From Clostridiales bacterium (GTDB taxonomy: Bacteria > Bacillota > Clostridia > TANB77 > CAG-508), in NCBI GenBank assembly GCA_019419955.1, contig JAHZIB010000012.1:1-37986 (forward strand): a DNA stretch of 37,986 nucleotides, read 5' to 3'. The notes under the pieces are model-generated. The model ran no database searches. It was not told where the DNA came from and saw only the letters and a list, made by a program, of their open reading frames with translations. Made by a program: the position numbers and the translations under genes. Position 1 is the first letter of the stretch. The number at the start of each line of letters is the position of its first letter. Below are positions 16,795-25,339 of the stretch, one piece after another.

Positions 16795-16936
16795 AAATTA
16801 TTTAAAATATTTTATGCAAACTATATTTTTATAATTATAATGTTGTATTTTGAAATTATGAAAGATATTATGTCGAATAATGTACTGTTTTATATTTTAG
16901 AATTTCTAAAAAAAGAAGTATACCTAATTCATAAAA

Positions 16937-16971
16937 ACTTGCGAAAAGAGAAGTGTCCCTATTTCGCAAGT
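16937..16971 (-). terminator. polC terminator
   Basis: ACTTGCGAAA (16937-16946) and TTTCGCAAGT (16962-16971) form a ten-base stem seven bases after the polC stop. On the minus strand it is followed by a T run. Confidence 0.8.
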
Positions 16972-16977
16972 TGCTAT

Positions 16978-19900
16978 TTATCCAAAAAGACTCATTTGAT
17001 TGCTTTGGCTCATTCCTTTTAAGCAACCGACTCTGTCTAATAGTTCAATAACTGATTTACCAATTTTAGAGCGTATTTTCATATCATCAATAGACATGAA
17101 TTTTCCATCTTGTTTTGCATTATCTATTCCTTCTGCTGCAACTGTGCCAAGTCCTGGTATGCTATTTAATGGTGGTCTTATTCCCTCTTCCTCAACTAAA
17201 AACTTGGTTGCATGTGATTTATACAAATCGATTGGTAGGAAATTAATTCCTCTTTCATTCATTTCAAGCACAAGTTCTAGTATAGCATACATGTTTTTTT
17301 CTTTTGTTGTTGCACCATTTCCAGCCAAATCTATTTCTTTCATTTTGTTTATTACTTTTTGTTTTCCATAGCACATAATATCACTATCAAATTCATCTGC
17401 TCTAATTGTAAAGTATGCCGCATAATAAGCTTTTGGATAATGTACTTTAAACCAAGCTATTCTGAATGCATTTGTTACATAGGCTGCTGCATGAGCCTTC
17501 GGAAACATGTATTTAATTTTTTCACATGATTTAATATACCAATCTGGCACATCATATTCTTTCATTACTCCAACAAATTCAGCCCACTTCTCTGGGTCTT
17601 TCAATGCTTTTCCTTTACGCACTGTTTCCATTATTTTAAATGCTTTATTTGGCGGAACCCCTTTCTTTATTAAATAAATCATTATATCATCACGACAACA
17701 AATAGCTTCATTTAATGTTACAGTTCCTGCTTCTATCAAGCTTTGAGCATTTCCAAGCCATACATCGGTACCATGTGATAGTCCGGAAATACGTATTAAT
17801 TCATCAAATGTAGTTGGTTTTGTGTCAACAAGCATTCCTCTAACAAATTTAGTTCCAAACTCTGGTATTCCATAACTTCCAACTTTACTTTTTATTTGTT
17901 CTGAACTTACTCCTAATGCATCAGTCGAACTAAATATTGACATGGTCTCTTTATCATCTAGCGGTACCTTTGTTGGGTCTATTCCTGTTATATCGTAAAG
18001 CATCCTTATCATTGTAGGGTCATCATGACCTAGGATATCTAGCTTTAGTAAGTTTTGGTCTATTGAATGATAATCAAAATGTGTTGTTATAATGTCTGAA
18101 TTAGGGTCATCTGCGGGGTGTTGTACTGGGCAGAATTCATATATTTCTCTTCCTTTCGGTACAACTATGATTCCTCCTGGATGTTGTCCTGTCGTTCTTT
18201 TTATTCCAGTACATCCCTTAGCTATTCTTAATACCTCCGCATTATTAATCGGTACACCTCTTTCTTCATAATACTTTTTTACATATCCATAAGCAGTTTT
18301 ATCTGCTACTGTTCCAACTGTTCCAGCCTTAAATGTTGTACCTTTTCCAAATATTACTTCTGTATATTTATGTGCCTTTGCTTGATACTCTCCTGAAAAA
18401 TTTAGGTCTATATCAGGCTCTTTATCTCCATTAAAACCTAAAAAAGTTTCGAAAGGTATATCAATTCCATCTTTCACCATCTTAGTTCCACATTTTGGAC
18501 ATTCTTTATCTGGTAAATCAAACCCACAAGCATAGCCATAATCATTAAAATCAGAATATTTACACTTTGGACACCTGTAGTGGGGTGGAAGTGAATTCAC
18601 TTCAGTTATTCCTGTAGCATATGCTGCAAACGATGAACCAACCGAGCCTCTAGAACCTACTATATAGCCATCTTCATTTGATTTCCATACCAACTTTTGA
18701 GCTATAATATACATAACTGAAAAACCATTTTTTATAATTGATTCCAACTCTTTGCTGAGTCTCTCTTCAACTATCTCTGGCAATGGGTTCCCATAAAGCT
18801 CATGTGCTTTTTTGTATGCAATATCCTTTATTGTCTGTTCGCATCCATCTATATGAGGTGGACATTTTTCTGGAGATATTGGACTAATTTTTTCGCACAT
18901 ATCAGAAATCTTATTTGTATTTGTTACAACTACCTCATATGCTTTGTCTTCTCCTAAATACTCAAACTCCTTAAGCATTTCCTCAGTAGTACGAAGGTAT
19001 AGTGGCGCTTGCTCATCCGCGTCATCATATCCTTGACCTGCCATAAGAATGCGCCTATATATTTCATCCTGTGGATCCATAAAATGAACATCACAAGTTG
19101 CAACTACTGGTTTTCCAAGTTTGTCTCCTAGCTCTACTATTTTTTTATTAATATCTTCTAAAGCTTTAACATCTGGAACAGTACCGTTTCTTACCATAAA
19201 CATATTATTTCCCAATGGTTGTATTTCTAAATAATCATAATCTCCTGCTATTGCCTCAATTTCTTCATCTGTCTTTCCTGCCACAATTGCTCTATATATT
19301 TCTCCTTGCTCGCAAGCACTACCAAGTATCAATCCTTCTGAATACTGCTTATATAAAGATTTGAGTATGCGTGGTTTTTTATAAAAATAATTCAAATGCG
19401 AGAAAGATATAAGCTTGTATAAATTTTTTAATCCAACATAATTTTTTGCTAGAATAATAGCATGATATGTTGGTAATCGTCTGAAATCAGTTTTACCAGC
19501 ACATATTGTATCAATATCTTCAATCTTCTCTGCCCCTTTTTCTTTGAGCATATTTATCATTACATTAAAAACTTTTACAGTTGTGTCAACATCATCTAAT
19601 GCACGATGTGCTACTTCCACCTTTATTCCTAAATTTTCAGCTATAATTCCCAATTTATATTTTTTATACTCGGGAAATAGTTCTTTTGCTAATCTCAAAG
19701 TATCTAAATATGTATTATCTAAACTATATCCTAATAAATTCGCATTATATTTCAGAAAACCAATATCAAAATCTGCATTATGAGCAACTAAAACACTATC
19801 TCCAATAAATTCTAAAATCTTGGGAAATACTTTATCTATTGTCTCTGCATCTTTTACCATATCATCGGTTATATTTGTTACTTCTACAACTCTTTGAGGT

Positions 19901-21348
19901 ATAGGTTTTTCAGGATTTACAAAACATGAAAACTCATCTAATACTTCTCCATTTCTAATTTTCATAATTCCAATTTCAGTAATTTTTTCTGTTCTAAATG
20001 AAAAACCAGTAGTTTCCAAATCTAGCACACAATAAGTTGTATTCAAATCTTGTCCTCTTGGAAAAGATACAACTGGTGTTCTATCTGGTGCCAAATATGC
20101 CTCAACTCCATATATTACCTTAAGGTCAGGGTTTTTCTCACAAAAGTGGTGTGCTTCTGGAAATGCTTGTACCACTCCATGGTCAGTTATTGCTATTGAC
20201 TTCATTCCCCATTTTGCTGCCTGATTTAATAAATCTGTAGCAGATGTCACACCATCCATTTGGCTCATCTGAGTATGCATATGAAGCTCTACTCTCTTTA
20301 TTTTTGCATCATCATCTCTTGATTGTTTCTTTAATCCTGCACCTTCAATTATTACATTTGCAATAACACCAAGCTCTTTTGCAAATGGGTCAAATTGTGC
20401 AGTACCTTCTAATTTAATTCCTTTTGCCTTTTTTAGTTTTCCTATAATTTCCTTAGACTTATCTCCGTCAGAAAAAACTTTACATGTAATTGTACTACTT
20501 CCATCAAACAAATCAAACATGATTAAAACTTTTCCACTTTTCAGTTCTCTTGAATCAATGTTTAATATCTCGCCATCTAGCACAACTTTACCACTATCAA
20601 CACTTAAATCAGCAATTTTTACAAGTTGTTCTTTAATCTTTATGCTTCTTCCGAAAATCAAAGGCGATTCTTCTTGTGGTTCATGTGGAGCCTCTATAGA
20701 CACACTAATTTCTGTAGCATTGCTTGAGCTTAAAACACTATTCTTATCTGTTCCTTGCCTACCTGTTGCATCTTGCTCACTTTCTTTTTTCGCTTCTTCT
20801 GCTAACATTTGAACATGTTTAATAGCTTCCTCCTCTAAAATTTTGCTATGCTCCATATATTCTTTTATAGCATCTTCAGAAATATTCTCCACGAATTTAA
20901 TCTTATATTCTTGTCCGTAAACATTGCTTATTATTTTAGATAAAACCTCATCAAACTTTTTAGCTTCAAGCACCATTTTGCCTTTTATTGCCATGTTTAC
21001 AGTAATACTTTTTTCTCCTAGCTCCATACTACTTTTCCTTAAAAAAGCCTTACTAAGAGGATGCTTATGAGCCATATAGCATATAATTGAGTTCCATTCT
21101 TTTTCTAAATCTATTTCTGGTGGCTTAGAATACTCTAATTTAACATCAACTTCAAAAATGTTAAATCTTTGTTTTAAGTACTGCTCAAAATTATATACAT
21201 CCTCAATTTTAATAAATTCATCGGCCAAAATAATTAATTCTAATTTATTAGTCTTTTTAAATAGATTAATTAATTTTATTTTTCCAGCATTTAAAGCAAA
21301 GCTGCTTGAATTATAATCTCTAAATATTTCTTTTATTGTCTTATCCAT
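16978..21348 (-). CDS. polC: DNA polymerase III PolC-type alpha subunit
   Basis: This is the replicative polymerase of low-GC Gram-positives, here 1456 residues. Order: N-terminal domains and an OB fold (about 230-330); a PHP domain (RVELHMHTQMSQMDG, AITDHGVVQAFPEA) split by the DEDDh proofreading exonuclease (VLDLETTGFSFRTEKI, VAHNADFDIGF, HRALDDVDTT); and the polymerase core. The core has a zinc-like CPKCKYSDF...KECPKCG segment, the catalytic aspartates in EPDIDLNFSGEYQ, and the tail ending QMSLFG, a beta-clamp-binding motif. I chose ATG at 21348 because AGGAG lies eight bases upstream; an upstream in-frame ATG has no ribosome site. It is the last gene of the pyrH-to-polC run. No in-frame CGG was seen in the whole gene. 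Confidence 0.98.
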   Translation of the reverse strand: MDKTIKEIFRDYNSSSFALNAGKIKLINLFKKTNKLELIILADEFIKIEDVYNFEQYLKQRFNIFEVDVKLEYSKPPEIDLEKEWNSIICYMAHKHPLSKAFLRKSSMELGEKSITVNMAIKGKMVLEAKKFDEVLSKIISNVYGQEYKIKFVENISEDAIKEYMEHSKILEEEAIKHVQMLAEEAKKESEQDATGRQGTDKNSVLSSSNATEISVSIEAPHEPQEESPLIFGRSIKIKEQLVKIADLSVDSGKVVLDGEILNIDSRELKSGKVLIMFDLFDGSSTITCKVFSDGDKSKEIIGKLKKAKGIKLEGTAQFDPFAKELGVIANVIIEGAGLKKQSRDDDAKIKRVELHMHTQMSQMDGVTSATDLLNQAAKWGMKSIAITDHGVVQAFPEAHHFCEKNPDLKVIYGVEAYLAPDRTPVVSFPRGQDLNTTYCVLDLETTGFSFRTEKITEIGIMKIRNGEVLDEFSCFVNPEKPIPQRVVEVTNITDDMVKDAETIDKVFPKILEFIGDSVLVAHNADFDIGFLKYNANLLGYSLDNTYLDTLRLAKELFPEYKKYKLGIIAENLGIKVEVAHRALDDVDTTVKVFNVMINMLKEKGAEKIEDIDTICAGKTDFRRLPTYHAIILAKNYVGLKNLYKLISFSHLNYFYKKPRILKSLYKQYSEGLILGSACEQGEIYRAIVAGKTDEEIEAIAGDYDYLEIQPLGNNMFMVRNGTVPDVKALEDINKKIVELGDKLGKPVVATCDVHFMDPQDEIYRRILMAGQGYDDADEQAPLYLRTTEEMLKEFEYLGEDKAYEVVVTNTNKISDMCEKISPISPEKCPPHIDGCEQTIKDIAYKKAHELYGNPLPEIVEERLSKELESIIKNGFSVMYIIAQKLVWKSNEDGYIVGSRGSVGSSFAAYATGITEVNSLPPHYRCPKCKYSDFNDYGYACGFDLPDKECPKCGTKMVKDGIDIPFETFLGFNGDKEPDIDLNFSGEYQAKAHKYTEVIFGKGTTFKAGTVGTVADKTAYGYVKKYYEERGVPINNAEVLRIAKGCTGIKRTTGQHPGGIIVVPKGREIYEFCPVQHPADDPNSDIITTHFDYHSIDQNLLKLDILGHDDPTMIRMLYDITGIDPTKVPLDDKETMSIFSSTDALGVSSEQIKSKVGSYGIPEFGTKFVRGMLVDTKPTTFDELIRISGLSHGTDVWLGNAQSLIEAGTVTLNEAICCRDDIMIYLIKKGVPPNKAFKIMETVRKGKALKDPEKWAEFVGVMKEYDVPDWYIKSCEKIKYMFPKAHAAAYVTNAFRIAWFKVHYPKAYYAAYFTIRADEFDSDIMCYGKQKVINKMKEIDLAGNGATTKEKNMYAILELVLEMNERGINFLPIDLYKSHATKFLVEEEGIRPPLNSIPGLGTVAAEGIDNAKQDGKFMSIDDMKIRSKIGKSVIELLDRVGCLKGMSQSNQMSLFG

Positions 21349-21436
21349 GAGTTCATCTCCTAAATTAGTTATTCTTGCTATAAGCAATTTATTTAAATCT
21401 CTCTTAACTTCAGTATATGCCTCATTCTATTTTTCT

Positions 21437-22172
21437 CTACCCAACCAATCTTTCTACATCATTAAAAGTAACAAAAACAGATAAAGTGATAAGTGCTAGA
21501 AATCCAATCATTTGCAACTTTAGTTCAAATTCCTCTTTAAGCGGTTTTTTTCTAATTGCTTCAATTATATATATCAAAATTTTTCCTCCATCTAATGGTG
21601 GAAACGGTAATAAATTAGTTACTCCCAATGACATTGAAATAAGCGCCATTAAATACAAGAAATCTATTACTCCACTTGTTTGTGCTACTAACTCAGATAT
21701 ACCTATAGGTCCTACTAAACTATCCATTGTAATTCCGCCAGTAAAAATCAGCTTTATACTTTCCCACATTGCCATAACAAAATTTCCTGTAGAGGCTATT
21801 GCGCTCATGAAATCTCCAGTTATTATTGTTACTAACACTATAAATAAAAGTATTGCAAATATAATGTTAACTAAGCCTCCCGCTGCCACAATTGCAATTC
21901 TCTTTGGAATACTTGCTTGACTAAAAGAACCTTCTTCTTCAGAACGTTCTTCTTCACCGAGCATATTAACATACCCACCGGAGTGGGATTGCTCTTAATG
22001 AATATTTAGTTTTCTCTGTTTGTTTGCTCCATATCAGAGGACCAAATCCTATTGAAAATTCATTTACTTTTATTTTGCATAATCTAGCTACTAAAAAATG
22101 ACCTGTTTCATGAATTATGACTAAAAAGCCAAGTATAATGATAATTTTTATAGCTATAATAATAAGACCCAT
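21437..22172 (-). CDS. rseP: RseP-like site-2 membrane metalloprotease, interrupted by a +1 frame change at CGG; no PDZ domain
   Basis: Site-2 proteases cut membrane-embedded substrates such as anti-sigma factors. The N-terminal part has the zinc motif HETGH (21-25). The zero frame continues AIPL-CGG-TGG-GTA-TGT and stops at 21966. Skipping the C of the CGG at 21978-21980 (codon 65) gives the family-typical IPLGGYVNMLGEEE and an open frame to 21437, 244 residues in all. The C-terminal half has the second zinc motif in NLLPFPPLDGGKI (LDG near 193). Two membrane helices lie between the halves, but the usual PDZ domain of about 100 residues is absent. Start: ATG at 22172 after AAGGA. It sits between cdsA and polC, where rseP is usual. 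Alternatives are a pseudogene or a base-call insertion. Confidence 0.88.
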
Positions 22173-22207
22173 AAACACTTCCTTAAATATAATACTATTT
22201 TCTTACA

Positions 22208-23014
22208 TTATATGATACTAAGCAAAAAATATGCAAAAGGTAAAATAAATATTACACTGTCAATTCTATCTAATATTCCACCATGTCCTGGTATTAAATT
22301 GCTAAAATCCTTGATTTCGCAATATCTTTTTACACTTGATGCTGCCAAATCACCAATTTGACTAATAACACTTAAAAATACTGATAGACCAAATATGTAA
22401 ATATAGCTAATCTCTGTGTTCCAAACCGAATTACAAATTAATGTGTATATCATACTAAGCAAAATTGAACCTAATATTCCTGCTACACATCCTTCTGTTG
22501 ATTTGTTTGGACTTATTTCAGTAAATTTATGTTTTCCGAAATTTTTTCCTATTAGATAAGCAAATATATCTGTTCCCCATGCTATAAAGAAAACATACCA
22601 GATTAAAATTCTCCCATTACCTAAGCTGTCTCTAATTAATGGTGCAAATATCAAACAAAATACTACATAACAAGTTCCTAATAATGAGATTGCAATGTCG
22701 GATATATTCCTTTTCATACCTCTGATTACAATCTCTGTAAATAATAATAGTAAATTAAGTAAAATTATTAATGTGATTGCAGGAAGTACATATTCTCCAG
22801 GAATTAAATGTATAAAACAAATTAATCCTGCCGTAATGTAGCCAGGCCATTGTATTGGATTAGCCTTGCCTTTAAAGGCTTTGTAAAATTCATGTAATCC
22901 CATTATTGCCACAATACTTATAAAAACATCAACAACATATTTATTGCCAAATATAAGTATTAATGCAAATATTGGGAATAAAATTACCCCTGATAAAAGT
23001 CTTTTAATATTCAT
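22208..23014 (-). CDS. cdsA: Phosphatidate cytidylyltransferase
   Basis: CdsA makes CDP-diacylglycerol from phosphatidic acid and CTP at the membrane, the entry to phospholipid synthesis. The 268-residue protein is almost entirely hydrophobic, with about eight helices. It carries the family signature near its end: SSVKRYCEIKDFSNLIPGHG followed by GILDRIDS. The preceding motif GTDIFAYLIGKNFGKHKFTEISPNKSTEG is also typical. It follows uppS by 18 bases and precedes rseP by 35, so they form one operon. Dxr, which often lies after cdsA, is not here. Confidence 0.97.
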   Translation of the reverse strand: MNIKRLLSGVILFPIFALILIFGNKYVVDVFISIVAIMGLHEFYKAFKGKANPIQWPGYITAGLICFIHLIPGEYVLPAITLIILLNLLLLFTEIVIRGMKRNISDIAISLLGTCYVVFCLIFAPLIRDSLGNGRILIWYVFFIAWGTDIFAYLIGKNFGKHKFTEISPNKSTEGCVAGILGSILLSMIYTLICNSVWNTEISYIYIFGLSVFLSVISQIGDLAASSVKRYCEIKDFSNLIPGHGGILDRIDSVIFILPFAYFLLSII

Positions 23015-23032
23015 TTTTTTGTCCTTTCATGT

Positions 23033-23755
23033 TTATTTTGCTCCAAATTTTCTATTTCTTTTTTCGTATGTTTTTATTGCTTGTAATAAGTCCTCTTCAG
23101 AGAAATCTGGCCAATACTTGTCAATAAACAAAAATTCCGTATATGCTAATTGCCATAGTAAAAAGTTGCTAATCCTAAGTTCTCCACCAGGTCTAATTAA
23201 TAAATCAGGTTCGAGCTCGCCAGCTGTATATAAATTATCTGAAATAATGTTTTCATTTATATCTTCAATATCAATTTCGTTATTTTTAACTTTTTCTGAA
23301 ATATTTTTTACAGCTCTTACTATTTCACTCCTTCCACCATAATTAAAAGCAATATTTAAAGTAAGACCAGTATTATTTTTTGATTTGTCTATAATTTTAT
23401 ATATACTTTGTTTCAAACTATCGCTTAAAGCTTCTACATCTCCTAGTACTCTAATTCTAATATTTCGCAAACTTTCTTTATTCAAAAATTTGTCTAAATA
23501 ATTCTCCAAAAGCAACATCAATGCTCCGATTTCTTCTTCTGTCCTTTTCCAATTTTCAGTTGAAAATGCATATACAGTTAAGTACTTAATACCTAACTCA
23601 TTTGCATATACTGCTATTTTTTCTAGAGTTTCAGCTCCAGCCTTATGCCCAAACTGTGTTGCTAAACCTCTTTCTTTTGCCCATCTTCTATTTCCATCCA
23701 TAATAATTGCAATGTGTTTTGGCATTAATTCTTTATCAATATTATTTATTTTCAT
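23033..23755 (-). CDS. uppS: Isoprenyl transferase (undecaprenyl diphosphate synthase)
   Basis: UppS extends farnesyl diphosphate with isopentenyl units in cis, giving the C55 carrier for peptidoglycan and wall polymers. The 240-residue protein starts with the substrate-binding motif HIAIIMDGNRRWAKERGL (Asp near 20). It has LTVYAFSTENWKRT, the NIAFNYGGRSEI region, and the C-terminal DLLIRPGGELRISNFLLWQLAYTE with the conserved arginines. The ribosome site AAGGAATG lies before the ATG. It is between frr (66 bases) and cdsA. Confidence 0.98.
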   Translation of the reverse strand: MKINNIDKELMPKHIAIIMDGNRRWAKERGLATQFGHKAGAETLEKIAVYANELGIKYLTVYAFSTENWKRTEEEIGALMLLLENYLDKFLNKESLRNIRIRVLGDVEALSDSLKQSIYKIIDKSKNNTGLTLNIAFNYGGRSEIVRAVKNISEKVKNNEIDIEDINENIISDNLYTAGELEPDLLIRPGGELRISNFLLWQLAYTEFLFIDKYWPDFSEEDLLQAIKTYEKRNRKFGAK

Positions 23756-23821
23756 TTTTCTATATCATTCCTTGCTTATATATTTATCCTAAACAATTGT
23801 AACCTTAGAGAATGGCTACTT

Positions 23822-24370
23822 TTAAAGGCTCATAATTTCTTTTTCTTTCTTCTCTAATATTTCGTCTATTTCATTAACATACTTATCTGTTAATTTTTGT
23901 ATTTGTTCTTCTGCGACCTTAAGTTCATCTTCAGTTATTTCAGAATTTTTTTGCATTGCTTTTGCTTCATCCATTGCATCTCTTCTAATACTTCTAATCG
24001 CTATCTTAGCATCCTCTGCCATTTTTCTTATATCTTTTGCTATTTCCTTTCTTCTTTCTTCATTTAATTCAGGAAATGCTAGTCTTATTACTTTTCCATC
24101 ATTATTTGGATTGATTCCAATATCAGCTTTCAAAATTTCTTTTTCAATCTCTTTTAAAATACTTACATCCCATGGCTGAATAACAATCAATCTAGCTTCC
24201 GGTACAGAAATGCCAGCCACTTGATTAATAGGAGTAGGAGTTCCATAATAATCAACTGTTATTTTATTTAATATTGCAGGATTCGCTCTACCTGCTCTCA
24301 CCTCTGCAAAATTTTCCTCCAATACACTTATTGTTTTATTCATTTTTTCCTCAAATTTACTATAGTCCAT
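23822..24370 (-). CDS. frr: Ribosome recycling factor
   Basis: RRF splits post-termination ribosomes together with EF-G. The 182-residue length is standard. The N-terminal helix ends in EVRAGRANPAILNKITVDYYGTPTPINQVA, the domain I/II hallmark, followed by IQPWDVSILKEIEKEIL and the long C-terminal helices ending EEILEKKEKEIMSL. The start is unusual: AAAGGAG (24404-24410) lies 33 bases from the ATG, and a perfect hairpin occupies the gap, bringing the two close if folded. It lies between pyrH and uppS. Confidence 0.97.
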   Translation of the reverse strand: MDYSKFEEKMNKTISVLEENFAEVRAGRANPAILNKITVDYYGTPTPINQVAGISVPEARLIVIQPWDVSILKEIEKEILKADIGINPNNDGKVIRLAFPELNEERRKEIAKDIRKMAEDAKIAIRSIRRDAMDEAKAMQKNSEITEDELKVAEEQIQKLTDKYVNEIDEILEKKEKEIMSL

Positions 24371-24380
24371 ATTCTTATTC

Positions 24381-24410
24381 GTACAAGTTTTTTTACTTGT
24401 ACACTCCTTT
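24381..24410 (-). promoter_or_regulatory. Shine-Dalgarno bridged to the frr start by a hairpin
   Basis: On the minus strand AAAGGAG is followed by GTACAAG, a loop TAAAAAAA and CTTGTAC, then ten bases to ATG. Folded, the SD-to-ATG distance falls from 33 to about 11 bases, the normal range. Translation of frr may therefore depend on this stem forming. Confidence 0.6.
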
Positions 24411-24452
24411 CTTTTTTATTTTATATTATTTATCATAATATTTATAATCTAA

Positions 24453-25166
24453 TTATTTAATCAGTGTTCCAATTTTTTCGCCCTTAACAATTTTAATTAT
24501 ATTATCTGGCTTAGCAATTTCAAAAACTATTAGATGAATATCATTATCTCTACAAAGTGAAATCGCTGTTGAATCCATCACTTTTAAATTATCACTTAAA
24601 ATATCCAAATAAGAAATTTGGTCATATTTTTTTGCATTTTTATCTATCTTAGGATCTGCTGAATATACCCCATCAATTGTCTTTCCAACCAATATAACTT
24701 CAGCATCAATTTCTGCTGCCCTTAAAGCTGCCGCTGTATCTGTTGTAAAGTATGGATTACCTGTTCCACAACCAAAAATAACAACTCTACCTTTTTCTAG
24801 ATGTCTTACTGCTCTTCTCTTTATATATGGCTCAGCAATTTCTCGCATTTCAATGGCTGTTTGAAGTCTTGTATATACTCCTTTCTCCTCTAAAGTATTT
24901 TGCAAAGCCAATCCATTCATTGCAGTTGCAAGCATTCCCATATAATCTGAAGTAGTCCTTTCCATGTCTTTGTTCGCACCTCTCCAGAAGTTGCCTCCAC
25001 CTACAACTATTGCGACCTCTGTTTTCATCTTCACTAATTCTTTTACTTGTTCACAAATTTTGTCCACTATTTTAAAATCTATTCCAACTTTATTTTCTCC
25101 TGCCAATGCTTCCCCACTAAGCTTGAGAAGTATTCTCTTGTACTTATTTTCCGGCAATTTTAACAC
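24453..25166 (-). CDS. pyrH: UMP kinase
   Basis: PyrH phosphorylates UMP to UDP and is a hexameric amino-acid-kinase-fold enzyme regulated by GTP and UTP. The 237-residue protein has KRILLKLSGEALAG at the N terminus, VGGGNFWRG, the acceptor region TDYMGMLATAMNGLALQ, FGCGTGNPYFTTDTAAALRAAE and DGVYSADPK. The start is ambiguous: GTG at 25166 lies two bases after AAGGAGT, while TTG three codons later has the better ten-base spacing. It is the first gene of the operon here; tsf and rpsB, often upstream, are absent. Confidence 0.97.
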   Translation of the reverse strand: MLKLPENKYKRILLKLSGEALAGENKVGIDFKIVDKICEQVKELVKMKTEVAIVVGGGNFWRGANKDMERTTSDYMGMLATAMNGLALQNTLEEKGVYTRLQTAIEMREIAEPYIKRRAVRHLEKGRVVIFGCGTGNPYFTTDTAAALRAAEIDAEVILVGKTIDGVYSADPKIDKNAKKYDQISYLDILSDNLKVMDSTAISLCRDNDIHLIVFEIAKPDNIIKIVKGEKIGTLIK

Positions 25167-25339
25167 ACTCCTTATTTTTTATTTTTGTTCGCATATATTC
25201 TATCATAATATTATTATCTTTTTCTACCCTTTTTAAAAAAAATTTTTATTATAGTCGCATATTATAAAAATTTTTATGTTTATAGTTTCCAATTATATTT
25301 TTTCTTAAATTGCAGATAATAAACTATGGTGAGACGTAT

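Noticed and set aside
16700..16880. Chromosomal origin oriC
   Set aside because: No dnaA, dnaN or rnpA-rpmH nearby, and genes on both sides run in the same direction, whereas an origin normally has divergent coding bias.
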